From Gordonia rubripertincta (GTDB taxonomy: Bacteria > Actinomycetota > Actinomycetes > Mycobacteriales > Mycobacteriaceae): a stretch of 64,000 nt of DNA. The position numbers and the translations under genes were made by a program. This document shows, piece by piece, positions 9,145-17,794 of the stretch. Numbering within the stretch: the stretch's first letter is position 1; each line of letters begins with the position of its first letter. The stretch is taken from contig NZ_CP136136.1 of NCBI RefSeq assembly GCF_038024875.1, forward strand, positions 4,774,001 through 4,838,000, written 5' to 3'. A model generated the notes under the pieces. The model saw only the letters and a program-made list of their open reading frames with translations, searched no databases and was not told the DNA's origin.

Positions 9145-10099
9145 GCCCGAACCGGATCAGACACCCCGCCACGCACGCGGCCAGCGTCGCCCGCTGGACC
9201 CGCCGCGACAACTCGACCGCTGTCCGTAGATCGGCCGGCCTCGGTGCCGGCCCGGAACCCAGCGACGGCCGTTCTTCGACGCCGTGCGGGTAGACGGTCC
9301 GACCCCCCAGCCGCACCCCCACGGCTCCGGCGAAAGCAGCTTCGACGACCCCGGCGTTCGGGCTCGGATGCGCGTGACTGTCACGTCGCCAGGCTTCGGC
9401 GGCACGTCGGGGCGACCCGGACACCAGGACGATCAACGCGCCCGCGAGTCGTGCCGGGAGGATGTTGGCGACGTCGTCGAGCCGCGCGGCCGCCCAGCCG
9501 AAGTCGCGATAGCGCTCGTTGCGGTACCCGACCATCGCGTCGAGGGTGTTGACCGCGCGGTACCCGAGGATTCCGGGGACGCCGGCGACCGCTCCCCAGA
9601 ACAACGGTCCGACGGTCGCATCGGAAGTGTTCTCGGCGATCGACTCCAGCGCCGCCCGACAGATCCCGGCCTCGTCGAGCGACTCCGGGTCCCGGCCGCA
9701 GAGACTCGGGATCAGAGCGCGCGCCGCGTCGATGTCGTCGGACTCGAGGGCGTCGGCGACCGCATCGCCCACCCGGCAGAGCGAGGTCCCGCCCAGCGCG
9801 ATCCAGGTCGACGCCGCGGTCAGTGCCACCAGGGCCGGCGCCCGGCGCCCGGCCGTCGCAGCTACTCCCACGCCCACGACGCCGCCCGCGGCCACCGCGA
9901 CCAGGCCGGCGCCGGCGGCCCGCGACTCGCGGTACAGGCGACGTTCGAGCGCCGACGTCAGGCGGCCGAAACCGGCCACCGGATGCCCCGTCGACGGGTC
10001 ACCCAGGGCCTCGTCGAGGAGGAAGCCGGCGACGAGTCCGGCTGCGGCCGGCAGGGCTCGTCGTGGGGGTCGGTTTCGCTGCTCACGAGTCAGGGGCAC
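9122..10099 (-). CDS. cobD: adenosylcobinamide-phosphate synthase
   Basis: CobD/CbiB integral membrane enzyme that joins adenosylcobyric acid to the aminopropanol (phosphate) arm in cobalamin synthesis. 325 residues with the family blocks HPVAGFGRL, AENTSDATVGPLFW, NTLDAMVGYRN and SPNAGVVEAAFAGA. Start GTG at 10099 (VPLTREQRN); the longer open frame would run into the divergent methyltransferase-like gene. Orthologue of Rv2236c. The CobC-like gene is 4 kb away on the same strand, so lower-ligand-arm steps cluster here. Confidence 0.92.
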   Translation of the reverse strand: MPLTREQRNRPPRRALPAAAGLVAGFLLDEALGDPSTGHPVAGFGRLTSALERRLYRESRAAGAGLVAVAAGGVVGVGVAATAGRRAPALVALTAASTWIALGGTSLCRVGDAVADALESDDIDAARALIPSLCGRDPESLDEAGICRAALESIAENTSDATVGPLFWGAVAGVPGILGYRAVNTLDAMVGYRNERYRDFGWAAARLDDVANILPARLAGALIVLVSGSPRRAAEAWRRDSHAHPSPNAGVVEAAFAGAVGVRLGGRTVYPHGVEERPSLGSGPAPRPADLRTAVELSRRVQRATLAACVAGCLIRFGLSRRSAG

Positions 10100-10139
10100 C
10101 GCGCGATCGTATCGACCGCGGTCGTGCCAGACTCGACCC

Positions 10140-10967
10140 GTGGCCAGGTCAACCGCGGAACCGACCCCGGGTCGGCACGTCATCGACACCGGCGTCGCCG
10201 AACTCGCGCGCGACACCATCGCCGGCGGCTGGTTGCTGACCGTCAACGGCGCGCATAGTTCGCATATCGATCCCGACGACGCGACCGTGCTCGACTTCGA
10301 GTACCTGCGTCAGATGGCCGCCGTGATCGCCGAACGCCACCCCACCTCGGACCGGTTGCGAGTCCTCCATCTCGGCGGCGCGGCGTGCGCGCTCGCCCGC
10401 TACCTCGACCACCGGTACCCCGACGCCCGGCAGGTGGCGGTCGAGGTCGACGGCGAGCTGGCCCGCCTCGTACGCGAGTGGTTCGACCTGCCCCGCGCTC
10501 CCAGGCTGCGGATCCGGGTCGGCGATGCGCGGGAAGTCGTGACGTCGCTCCAGCCGGGGACGCGCGAGGTGGTCGTGCGCGACGCCTTCGCCGGCGACCG
10601 CACGCCCGCACATCTGACGACCCGTGAGTTCACCAACGCCGTGCGCGACGTGCTCGTGCCGGGCGGGCTGTATCTCGCCAACTGTGGTGACAGCCGGGAT
10701 CTCGCGGGAGCCCGGGCCGAGGCCGCCACCGTCGCATCGGTCTTCGAGCACCTCCTGCTCATCGCCGACGCCGCGATGTTCAAGGGTCGACGCACCGGCA
10801 ACATCGTCATCGTCGGCAGCGATGCCCCGCTCGACGCGTCGGCGACCCTCGTCCGCACCTTGCTCAGCGATCCCCTACCTGCGCAGATCCTCTCCGGAGC
10901 CAAGGCCCGCGAATTCGCACGCGGCCCCGGTCTGACGGACGCCGACGTCGCACCGGAGCGGTCGTGA
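10140..10967 (+). CDS. spermidine synthase-like SAM-binding protein
   Basis: A 275-residue Rossmann protein of the polyamine aminopropyltransferase-like group. The nucleotide-binding strand is VLHLGGAACALARYL, acidic strand 2 is QVAVEVDGEL, and RIRVGDAREVV follows. The central VVRDAFAGDRTPAHLTTREF resembles the gate and active-site segment of spermidine synthase, but with Arg-Asp-Ala rather than the usual Asp-Ala pattern, so the real substrate is unclear. It has no membrane domain, unlike fused MFS/spermidine synthases. GTG start at 10140, divergent from cobD with 40 bp between. Confidence 0.75.
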   Translation: MARSTAEPTPGRHVIDTGVAELARDTIAGGWLLTVNGAHSSHIDPDDATVLDFEYLRQMAAVIAERHPTSDRLRVLHLGGAACALARYLDHRYPDARQVAVEVDGELARLVREWFDLPRAPRLRIRVGDAREVVTSLQPGTREVVVRDAFAGDRTPAHLTTREFTNAVRDVLVPGGLYLANCGDSRDLAGARAEAATVASVFEHLLLIADAAMFKGRRTGNIVIVGSDAPLDASATLVRTLLSDPLPAQILSGAKAREFARGPGLTDADVAPERS

Positions 10968-11071
10968 TCGCCGCCGGTCCGGCGTCCGCCCGATGTACGA
11001 AGCCGCGTGCCAGTCGTTAGGGTGGTTTCGACCGCCGGCCGAGATCTGACGCTCGAAGAACCGAGGATGAC

Positions 11072-13096
11072 GTGACCGATCCATCGTCGAGAGCGGGCAC
11101 CACACTGGGCCCGTACCGCATCGACAGACTTCTCGGTCGCGGCGGCATGGGTGAGGTGTACGAGGCCTACGACACCGGCAAGGAACGACGCGTCGCCCTG
11201 AAGGTGCTCCCGCCACACCTGGTGCACGACAAGGACTTCCGCGAACGGTTCGAGCGCGAGTCGAAGACCGCGGCGAAACTGTCCGATCCGCACGTCATCC
11301 CGATCCACGATTGGGGTGAGACGGACGGCGTCCTGTTCATCGACATGCGCCTCGTCGACGGCCAGGATCTGCGCAAGGTACTCGGTTCCGGCCCCCTCCC
11401 ACCGGATCGGGCGGTCCGCATCCTGGGCCAGGTCGCGGCGGCACTCGACGCCGCGCACCGCGACGGTCTCGTCCACCGCGACATCAAACCCGACAACATC
11501 CTCGTCGACGCCGACGACTTCGCCTACCTCGTCGATTTCGGTATCGCCCAGGGCACCACCGACAGTCGCCTGACGCAGGTGGGAACCGCGCTCGGCACGC
11601 TGGCCTACATGGCACCGGAGCGGTTCGGCGACGAGCCGGCCGGCCCGGGTTCGGACAACTACGCCCTCGCCTGCGTGCTCTACGAGTGCGTCACCGGCCA
11701 GACCCCGTTCCCGGCGAAGACCGATCAGGGCCTGATGACGGCGCACATCACCAAGCCCCCACCGCAGACGGGCGGTCCGCTCGACCCGGTGATCGCACGC
11801 GGTCTCGCAAAGGACCCGGCGCAGCGTTTCCCGAGCGCGCGCGAACTCATCCACGCGGCCTCCGAAGCGCTGGCGGGCCGCGCATCGACGTCGGCAACCC
11901 GACCGCAGACACCTCCGGCCGAGCAGGCACCGCCGACGGTCGTGCCCCAGCCGATCCCACCCGCGGGCCTGCACCCGCGGCCCCACGCTCCGCTCCCGCC
12001 GCAGTCCCCACCGCCGGCTGCCCACCCGACGCCGGGCGGATCCATGGCATCCGACCCGACGATGGTCCGCGGTCTGGGTTCGGGCCCGAACGTCCACGGG
12101 TCGCCGCACGCTCCGAGCCCGGCCGGCGGATATGGTCCGCCGCCGGGAGCGTCCGGGCCGCAAGGATTCTCAGGACCCCAATTCCATTCGGGCCCTTCCC
12201 GTTCGGGGCCACAGTCCCACTCGGGGCCGCGATCATACTCAGGCCCCCAGGCGTTCTCAGGACCCCAGGCGTATTCGGGAGCCCAGTCATTCTCCGGGCC
12301 CAACCAGTGGGGCGGCACCCCGACTCCGCCTCCCCGAAAGTCGAACACCAGCCGCAACATCGCGATCGCCATCGGCGTGGGCGTGGTGGTGATCGCCCTC
12401 GCGGTTACGGGCATCGTCGTCGCACTGTCAAGGGGCGGGGATGATCCGCCGGACCCCGACACCTCGAACCAGGCGATGCCCGCCGGCACCGTCGCGTGCA
12501 ACTACCCAGCGCGCACGGTCGTCGGCGGCATCACCCAACCGGCACCGGCGTCGACCCAGCCGAACACCGGCTCCGTGGACGCCCAGATCCCGATCGCCGC
12601 GCAGGGCACCATCACGATGACACTCAACCGGGCCGAGGCGCCGTGCAACGTCGGCGCGATGGTCTCGCTGATCAAGTCCGGGTTCTACGACGGCAGCAAG
12701 TGCCACCGGGCGTCGGCGAAGTACCTGATCTGTGGGTCGTCGGGCGGCAAGGAGGGCACCAACCCCGGTTGGACCAGCCCCGACGAACTCCCCCGGGACC
12801 TACCGTCGGCCGGCACCGACAGCAACGGGATCCCGCAGGTCACCTACCCGCGCGGCGCCGTCGGCATCCTCGATCTCCCCGATGACGAAGGCGCCACCGG
12901 CTCGACGACGTTTTTCATGCTCGCCGACGACACCGACCTCCCGCTCACCTACTCGATCGTCGGCACCATGGACCCGTCCGGGCTCGCCGTCCTGGACAAG
13001 ATCGTCGCGGGAGGGTTCACCCCCGCCAAACCCGGCGCCCAGTCCGGACCGCCGAACCAGAACCTCCTGATCCAGAAGGCGACGGTCAGCGAGTAG
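11072..13096 (+). CDS. Ser/Thr protein kinase fused to an extracellular cyclophilin-type PPIase domain
   Basis: A 674-residue PknB-class receptor kinase. Kinase domain residues 14-268: glycine loop LGRGGMGEVY, Lys44 in VALKVL, HRDIKPDN with catalytic Asp137, DFG Asp155 and APE at 181-183. Then comes a Pro/Gly-rich linker with an SGPQ-type repeat (361-411), one membrane helix (about 430-452) and an outside domain. Residues 500-674 match a cyclophilin like the secreted mycobacterial PpiB: GFYDGSKCHR, an ICGSSGG core and a YPRGAVGI strand. The usual cyclophilin QGGD core is not present, so catalysis is uncertain and the domain may be a sensor. Start GTG at 11072. A hairpin terminator follows at 13106. 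Confidence 0.9.
   Translation: MTDPSSRAGTTLGPYRIDRLLGRGGMGEVYEAYDTGKERRVALKVLPPHLVHDKDFRERFERESKTAAKLSDPHVIPIHDWGETDGVLFIDMRLVDGQDLRKVLGSGPLPPDRAVRILGQVAAALDAAHRDGLVHRDIKPDNILVDADDFAYLVDFGIAQGTTDSRLTQVGTALGTLAYMAPERFGDEPAGPGSDNYALACVLYECVTGQTPFPAKTDQGLMTAHITKPPPQTGGPLDPVIARGLAKDPAQRFPSARELIHAASEALAGRASTSATRPQTPPAEQAPPTVVPQPIPPAGLHPRPHAPLPPQSPPPAAHPTPGGSMASDPTMVRGLGSGPNVHGSPHAPSPAGGYGPPPGASGPQGFSGPQFHSGPSRSGPQSHSGPRSYSGPQAFSGPQAYSGAQSFSGPNQWGGTPTPPPRKSNTSRNIAIAIGVGVVVIALAVTGIVVALSRGGDDPPDPDTSNQAMPAGTVACNYPARTVVGGITQPAPASTQPNTGSVDAQIPIAAQGTITMTLNRAEAPCNVGAMVSLIKSGFYDGSKCHRASAKYLICGSSGGKEGTNPGWTSPDELPRDLPSAGTDSNGIPQVTYPRGAVGILDLPDDEGATGSTTFFMLADDTDLPLTYSIVGTMDPSGLAVLDKIVAGGFTPAKPGAQSGPPNQNLLIQKATVSE
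12152..12304 (+). repeat. SGPQ-x-F/Y tandem repeat inside the kinase linker
   Basis: Imperfect tandem repeat encoding about ten units of SGPQ(A/S/G)(F/Y), residues 361-411 of the kinase-cyclophilin protein. It encodes a flexible proline-rich juxtamembrane linker on the cytoplasmic side. The repeat is likely to vary in copy number between strains. Confidence 0.75.
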
Positions 13097-13105
13097 CGCC
13101 ACGCC

Positions 13106-13150
13106 AGAGTGCGTCATCAGTGCCGTTTTCCGGCAGCCATACCGCACTCT
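13106..13150 (+). terminator. hairpin downstream of the kinase gene
   Basis: Outer arms AGAGTGCG (13106-13113) and CGCACTCT (13143-13150) pair perfectly. An inner stem TGCCG-tttt-CGGCA lies within them. It begins 10 bp after the kinase stop, between convergent genes, so it could terminate both strands. No long T run follows. Confidence 0.5.
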
Positions 13151-13162
13151 GCGAACGTCGTG

Positions 13163-13198
13163 CCCTGAGGTGCGAGCGAAGCGAGCCTCGAAGGGTCA
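13163..13198 (-). repeat. stop-codon-abutting palindromic repeat, copy 1
   Basis: On the minus strand the stop TGA of the DinB-like gene is followed at once by CCCTTCGAG, a hairpin GCTCGCTTCGCTCGC, and CCTCAGGG. The same flanks occur after the DUF3145 stop at 27963-28010. It looks like a dispersed REP-like 3'-end element. Confidence 0.6.
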
Positions 13199-14020
13199 GA
13201 TCACATAGTTCATCCGATCGAGGATTGCATTGCCCAGCGCGGCGTCACCCTCGATCTCGACCGCATCCGGGGCGGCGTCCCGACGCCCCCCGGCGCACCG
13301 GGCCAGGTTCGCGGCGTCGATCCGCAGACGCACGTCGGCCGACGCGTCGCCACCGTCGAACTCGTCGACCAGCGACGCGCGGTCGCCGACGAGAACCCGA
13401 ACCGTCCGCGGGGACAAGCCGGTGACGTCGAAGAGCACTTTGCTGCCCTTGGGGGCATCGGCGCGCTTGCCGACGACGAACGGCAGCGACGCACCGATCT
13501 CTTCCAGCGCCAACGACGCGGGGACGGAGTGGGTGACCGCGGATCCGTCGGTGCCGTCGCGCAGGTCGATCTCGTGCATCCAGCAGTCGAAGACGCGGAT
13601 GCGCATGAAGCGTCCGTAGGTGTCGGCGCCGGCCGGCGTCATCGACGGGGCGTCGAACTGCTCCTGCGTCATCGCCTGCAGCGCCGCGGTGCGCACCGTG
13701 ATGATCTCGTCGAGCGCGGCAAGGACCTCGGCCCGCGGCTTCGGGCGGTAGTGGTCGACCCACTTCTCGTTGAGCTCGCCGATCGGATTGCGCACGTGGT
13801 CGAGTGCGCTGACCGTACGGGTGGCCTCCACATCGCGACCGTCCAGCATGCTCTCGGTACCGATGATGTGCGCGACTATGTCGGCGTTGGTCCATCCGGG
13901 CAGTACCGATGCCGCCGACCACTGCTCGTCGGTGAATCCGGCGGCGACGTCGGCGATCGCGTCCCACTGGGCGATCAAGCCTTCGGTGACCTCGGCGAGC
14001 GGCAGGATGGTCGTCGGCAT
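13196..14020 (-). CDS. maleylpyruvate isomerase/DinB-like mycothiol-dependent family protein
   Basis: A 274-residue protein of the actinobacterial TIGR03083/MDMPI family. The N-terminal half is a DinB-like four-helix bundle with the His-containing signature LPGWTNADIVAHI (near residue 45) and later RVFDCWMHEIDLRDG, which supply the metal-binding histidines of the fold. The C-terminal part resembles the SCP-2-like domain of this family. Members use mycothiol in thiol transfer or isomerisation; the substrate here is unknown. It ends directly at the TGA-CCCTTCGAG repeat. Confidence 0.8.
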   Translation of the reverse strand: MPTTILPLAEVTEGLIAQWDAIADVAAGFTDEQWSAASVLPGWTNADIVAHIIGTESMLDGRDVEATRTVSALDHVRNPIGELNEKWVDHYRPKPRAEVLAALDEIITVRTAALQAMTQEQFDAPSMTPAGADTYGRFMRIRVFDCWMHEIDLRDGTDGSAVTHSVPASLALEEIGASLPFVVGKRADAPKGSKVLFDVTGLSPRTVRVLVGDRASLVDEFDGGDASADVRLRIDAANLARCAGGRRDAAPDAVEIEGDAALGNAILDRMNYVI

Positions 14021-14176
14021 GTGATGCTCCTAGCGTCGTGCGCCCGGCGAGACCCGGACCGCACCAACCCTATCGGGATCGGTGTGCAGCACGGCCGCAT
14101 TGACGCACCGCCACGAGCCGCACCGATCCCCCGAACAAGGACAGAAACTGTCCGCATCCTGCGGCAAGATGTCTGC

Positions 14177-15160
14177 ATGTTGGAAACCTCGGCCCGGCTG
14201 CTGGCTCTGCTGTCGCTGTTGCAGACGCGGCGGGAATGGTCGGGCCGGGAGCTCGCGGAACGCCTCGACATCACGACCCGCACCGTGCGACGCGACATCG
14301 ACAAGCTGCGCGAGCTCGGCTACCCCGTCGACGCGAATGTCGGTGCGCGCGGCGGGTATCGGCTCGGCGCCGGCGCGGAGATGCCGCCCCTGCTCCTCGA
14401 CGACCAGGAGGTCCTCGCCGTCGCGCTCGGGCTCGACGCGGTGACGACGGGCGCGGTCGCCGACATGGCCGAGGCATCGGCCGGGGCGCTTGCGAAACTG
14501 CGTCAGGTCATGCCGTCGCGACTCCAGCACCGCCTCGACGCGCTGCGGATCGAGGCCATCCCGCGGAAAGCGCCGACGAGCGCGGTCCCGGCCGAACGCC
14601 TCACCGACATCGCCACGGCCTGCCACCGCCACGAACGCCTGCGCTTCGACTACCGGCGCAACGACGGTGAGGAGAGTCGACGCGAGGTCGAGCCGTTCCG
14701 GTTGGTGCGCAGCGGGAACCGTTGGTATCTCGTGGGCTTCGACCTCGCCCGCGACGACTGGCGTTCGTTCCGCGTCGACCGCATGGACCCGAAGATCCCC
14801 ACCGGCCCCCGATTCACCCCGCGCGAACCCCCCGAGGGCGGCGCCGCGGCCTTCGTCGCCCGTGGTCTCGGTGCCGTGCAGCAACAGGCGACCGCGCGGG
14901 TCCGCGTCCACCTTCCGCTCGACGAGGTCGCGCCGATGATCCACCACTACTGGGGTGCCCTGGAATCCGGCGACGAGAACAGCTGCGAGGTGACCGTCTA
15001 CAGCACCTCACTGACGTCGATCGCACGGTGGATGTACGCCTTCGACGCCGACTTCACCGTCCTCGAACCCGACGAGCTGCGCGTCGAACTGGGTGCCGTC
15101 GCGGCGTATCACGACCAGGTCGCCGAACGTTATCGACGGGCGATGTCCGCCCGGCCCTGA
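14177..15160 (+). CDS. HTH-WYL domain transcriptional regulator
   Basis: A 327-residue regulator: N-terminal DeoR/HTH_11-type winged helix (residues 1-60, with SGRELAERLDITTRTVRRDI), then a WYL domain with the RWYLVGFDLARDDWRSFRVDR segment (about 185-207) and a WCX-type C-terminal extension. WYL proteins sense ligands, often nucleic-acid-derived, through that domain. ATG at 14177 begins at the winged helix. It is divergent from the DinB-like gene (156 bp between starts), a common arrangement for local control of that enzyme. Confidence 0.87.
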   Translation: MLETSARLLALLSLLQTRREWSGRELAERLDITTRTVRRDIDKLRELGYPVDANVGARGGYRLGAGAEMPPLLLDDQEVLAVALGLDAVTTGAVADMAEASAGALAKLRQVMPSRLQHRLDALRIEAIPRKAPTSAVPAERLTDIATACHRHERLRFDYRRNDGEESRREVEPFRLVRSGNRWYLVGFDLARDDWRSFRVDRMDPKIPTGPRFTPREPPEGGAAAFVARGLGAVQQQATARVRVHLPLDEVAPMIHHYWGALESGDENSCEVTVYSTSLTSIARWMYAFDADFTVLEPDELRVELGAVAAYHDQVAERYRRAMSARP

Positions 15161-15215
15161 CCGCGTTGACCTGCTGTTCCGACCGGATCGCGGATTCTTC
15201 TCTACGGTCGAAGGC

Positions 15216-16292
15216 ATGAGGCTACTCATCACGGGGGCGACCGGGTACGTGGGTTCCCGGCTCGTATGCGCATTGCTGCGGCAGGGTCACGAGGTCGTGG
15301 TCACGTCCAGAGACACCCGCAAACTGGACCGGTTCGGCTGGTCGTCGGACGTCATCAAGGTGGCCATGGACGCCGACGACCCGATCTCGGTCAAGAAGGC
15401 CATGTCCGACGCCGGGCAGGTCGACGCGATCTACTACCTGGTCCACGCGATCGGGCAGGCGGACTTCGCCAACGGCGATCGCGATGCGGCACGCAACGTC
15501 GCCGAGGCCGCGCGCGATGCCGGCGTCGGCCGGATCGTCTACCTCGGCGGCTTCGTGCCCGGCGACGACCAGCTCTCGTCGCATCTGCAGAGCCGCGCCG
15601 ACGTCGCCGAGGGGCTCGTCGTCGAGGACGGTCCGGAACTCGTCTGGCTCCGCGCGGCGGTGATCATCGGTGCCGGCTCGACGTCGTTTGAGATCATCCG
15701 CTACATGGCCGACCGCCTGCCGGTCATCCCCGAACCCGGTTGGATCACCAACGAGATGGACCCGATCTCCATCCGCGACGCCATCCACTACCTCGTTGCC
15801 GCGTGCGAATCATCGCTTCCGCCAGGCGAATACGACATCTCCGGGCCCGACCACGCGCGCTACATCTCGATTCTCCACGAGTACATCTCCGCGGTCCGCT
15901 TCCCGCGGTTGCGTCTTCCGGTCTTCGGGGTGAGCACCCGTCTCGCCGGCCGCCTCGGCGGCATGTTCGTGCCGGTCCCGGCGTCGCTCACCGAGGAACT
16001 CGTGACGTCGCTGAACCATTCGATGACGGCGTCGGAGCACAGCATCCGCGAGCTGGTGCCGCCACCCGAGGGCGGTCTGACGCCGATGCGCGACGCCGTG
16101 CGCGCGTCCGTCGAGTCCCCGTATCCCCGTTCCGTCTGCGATCTGCACGACCTGCACCACCTCGCCGACACCGACCCCGCGTGGGCCGGCGGCGATTGGC
16201 TGCGCGTCAAACGCCGCGTGGGTGGGACGATCGGTGGCACGCTGAGGGTGTCGGCGAGGATCGCCGGAGCCCTTCTGCCGGCCCGTACCTGA
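15216..16292 (+). CDS. NAD(P)-binding atypical SDR / epimerase
   Basis: A 358-residue Rossmann protein. The N-terminal LITGATGYVGSRLV (GxxGxxG) binds NAD(P). The region YYLVHAIGQADF fits the atypical SDR/NmrA-like group that has lost the YxxxK pair. Residues 250-358 form a C-terminal extension with hydrophobic stretches, like mycobacterial NAD-dependent epimerase-like proteins. ATG at 15216 is used because the GATG and GYVG motif begins at once. It follows the WYL gene by 55 bp on the same strand. Confidence 0.8.
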   Translation: MRLLITGATGYVGSRLVCALLRQGHEVVVTSRDTRKLDRFGWSSDVIKVAMDADDPISVKKAMSDAGQVDAIYYLVHAIGQADFANGDRDAARNVAEAARDAGVGRIVYLGGFVPGDDQLSSHLQSRADVAEGLVVEDGPELVWLRAAVIIGAGSTSFEIIRYMADRLPVIPEPGWITNEMDPISIRDAIHYLVAACESSLPPGEYDISGPDHARYISILHEYISAVRFPRLRLPVFGVSTRLAGRLGGMFVPVPASLTEELVTSLNHSMTASEHSIRELVPPPEGGLTPMRDAVRASVESPYPRSVCDLHDLHHLADTDPAWAGGDWLRVKRRVGGTIGGTLRVSARIAGALLPART

Positions 16293-16337
16293 CGACGTGT
16301 GTCCGTTGACGACCGACCAAGGTGGTGACGACTGCTG

Positions 16338-17039
16338 GTGACTGCACTGGCTCGCGACCTCTACAACTCGATAGCTCTGGATCGTGATCCCGATCCGGGT
16401 TCCCACTACGTCCGACGCCGCTGGCTGGTCGGTGTCTTCCTCGTCATCGGGGCGGTCGTGCTCGGCATCTCGCTGCGCGTGGAGCCGGGCGACACCGCGT
16501 TCTATCCGCTGACGGTCGGCTTGGCCGTCGTCTGGACCGTCGGCGCCTTCGTCTCCGGCCCGCTGCCGCTCGGCGCCTACAGCCCGATCTCCTCCCGGCC
16601 CCCGGACCGTCTCGGGGCCATCGGCCTGGGCACCGCCGTCGGCCTCGCGGTCGGCGCGGCCTTCGTCGTCGGCGGTCTGATCGCCCGGATGATCCCCGGG
16701 GTCAGCGATCTTGCGAACCAGGTGCTCGCCTTCGCCGACTACGGCAGCCTCGCCATAGTCACGTTGATCACCGTGGTCAACGGTCTCGCGGAAGAGCTGT
16801 TCTTCCGCGGGTCGGTCTACTCGGCGGCGCGCCCCTACAACCCGGTCCTGGTGTCGACGGTCATCTACGTGCTCGTCACCATGGCCAGCGGCAACGTGAT
16901 GCTCGGCTTCGCCGGCGCCGTCCTGGGTACCGTCTGCGCGATCCTGCGGCGCAGCACCGCCGGTGTCCTCGCGCCGGCGATCACCCACGTCATCTGGGGC
17001 GCGATCATGGTGCTTGCCCTTCCGCCGGTCTTCGCCTGA
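16338..17039 (+). CDS. CPBP (CAAX-type) intramembrane metalloprotease
   Basis: A 233-residue multi-spanning membrane protein with about six hydrophobic helices. The family motif is GLAEELFFRG (Glu152, Glu153, Arg157), with a later histidine in ITHVIWG. This is the Rce1/CPBP (ABI) family, glutamate-type intramembrane proteases or lookalikes; substrates in actinobacteria are unknown. Start GTG at 16338, 45 bp after the SDR gene. A long palindrome follows. Confidence 0.88.
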   Translation: MTALARDLYNSIALDRDPDPGSHYVRRRWLVGVFLVIGAVVLGISLRVEPGDTAFYPLTVGLAVVWTVGAFVSGPLPLGAYSPISSRPPDRLGAIGLGTAVGLAVGAAFVVGGLIARMIPGVSDLANQVLAFADYGSLAIVTLITVVNGLAEELFFRGSVYSAARPYNPVLVSTVIYVLVTMASGNVMLGFAGAVLGTVCAILRRSTAGVLAPAITHVIWGAIMVLALPPVFA

Positions 17040-17050
17040 GCCGCCGACCG

Positions 17051-17110
17051 GCGAACCTCATCTCGACCTGCAGACGTCGATCGAAGTCTGCAGGTCGAAG
17101 TGAGGTTCGC
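17051..17110. repeat. long palindrome (25-bp arms)
   Basis: Left arm 17051-17075 and right arm 17086-17110 are inverted copies matching at 23 of 25 positions, with a 10-nt loop. The core is CGACCTGCAGAC. It lies between the CPBP gene and tRNA-Val and probably terminates the former or is a dispersed intergenic palindrome. Confidence 0.65.
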
Positions 17111-17189
17111 CCGTCGCAGCCCCGCGGTTTGGGCGATCGGTCCCGACCGGCTAGATTCATTGTCGCGAGTGACGCTCTCGGCACTCCGC

Positions 17190-17261
17190 GCGCGTATAGC
17201 TCAGCGGTAGAGCTCTGGTCTTACACACCAGCGGTCAGGGGTTCGAATCCCTTTGCGCGCA
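17190..17261 (+). tRNA. tRNA-Val (TAC)
   Basis: Complete cloverleaf: acceptor GCGCGTA pairs with TGCGCGC, D stem GCTC/GAGC, anticodon stem CTGGT/ACCAG with loop CTTACAC (anticodon TAC), T loop TTCGAAT. CCA is encoded at 17262-17264. The 3' end of ahpE reads antisense into this gene. Confidence 0.95.
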
Positions 17262-17794
17262 CCACGATTCATAGCTCCAACCCGCGCCCAGCGCGGCTTG
17301 GAGCTATAGATCAGCCAACAGCACCCCAGGGCTTTGTCCCAGACGTTGTTCTCCCGCACCTCGCCCGGCCCGACCATGTCGGCGTAGACGATGACACCCT
17401 CGCGGTTGACGAGGAAGGTGCCGCGGTTCGCGTACCCGCGATCGGAGTTGAACACCCCATACGCCTTGGCGACCTCGCCGTGCGGCCAGAAGTCCGACAG
17501 CAGCGGGAACAGGAACCCCTGTGCCGCCGACCAGACCTTGTGCGTCGGGGAGGGACCCACCGAGATCGTCACGGTGGTCACGTCGTCGTTCTCGAAGCGC
17601 GGCTGCTGGTCGCGGATGTAACCCAGCTCGCCCTGGCAGGTGCCGGTGAACGCGAGCGGGAAGAAGACCACGAGCACGTTGCGCTCGGCGCGCAACGCGC
17701 TCAGGGACACGAGCTGGTTGTTCTGATCCCGGAGTTCGAAATCAGGTGCCTGGTCACCGACGCTCAGCGGCGCGGTGGGCAGAGCATCACTCAT
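17201..17794 (-). CDS. ahpE: one-cysteine peroxiredoxin AhpE with frameshifted 3' end
   Basis: Thioredoxin-fold peroxiredoxin reducing peroxides and peroxynitrite. Peroxidatic Cys53 lies in PLAFTGTCQGEL, as in Rv2238c. The match is continuous to ENNVWDKALG, where AhpE proteins end within a few residues (about 155-160). Here the frame runs on for 37 more residues across the hairpin and antisense into tRNA-Val. Reading the run of four C at 17323-17326 as three restores an ending DKALGAVG with a TGA at 17311-17313, before the hairpin. So a one-base insertion, real or a sequencing error, is likely. ATG at 17794 overlaps the upstream stop as ATGA. Confidence 0.85.
   Translation of the reverse strand: MSDALPTAPLSVGDQAPDFELRDQNNQLVSLSALRAERNVLVVFFPLAFTGTCQGELGYIRDQQPRFENDDVTTVTISVGPSPTHKVWSAAQGFLFPLLSDFWPHGEVAKAYGVFNSDRGYANRGTFLVNREGVIVYADMVGPGEVRENNVWDKALGCCWLIYSSKPRWARVGAMNRGARKGIRTPDRWCVRPELYR
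17271..17307. terminator. bidirectional hairpin between tRNA-Val and ahpE
   Basis: Perfect arms ATAGCTCCAA and TTGGAGCTAT enclose a second perfect stem CCGCGC-cca-GCGCGG. It lies 10 bp after tRNA-Val and just beyond the expected ahpE stop (17311), so it fits a shared terminator for both convergent genes. Confidence 0.65.

Noticed and set aside
12152..12304. Separate mobile or minisatellite element
   Set aside because: In frame within the kinase gene and encoding a plausible linker; treated as an internal coding repeat.
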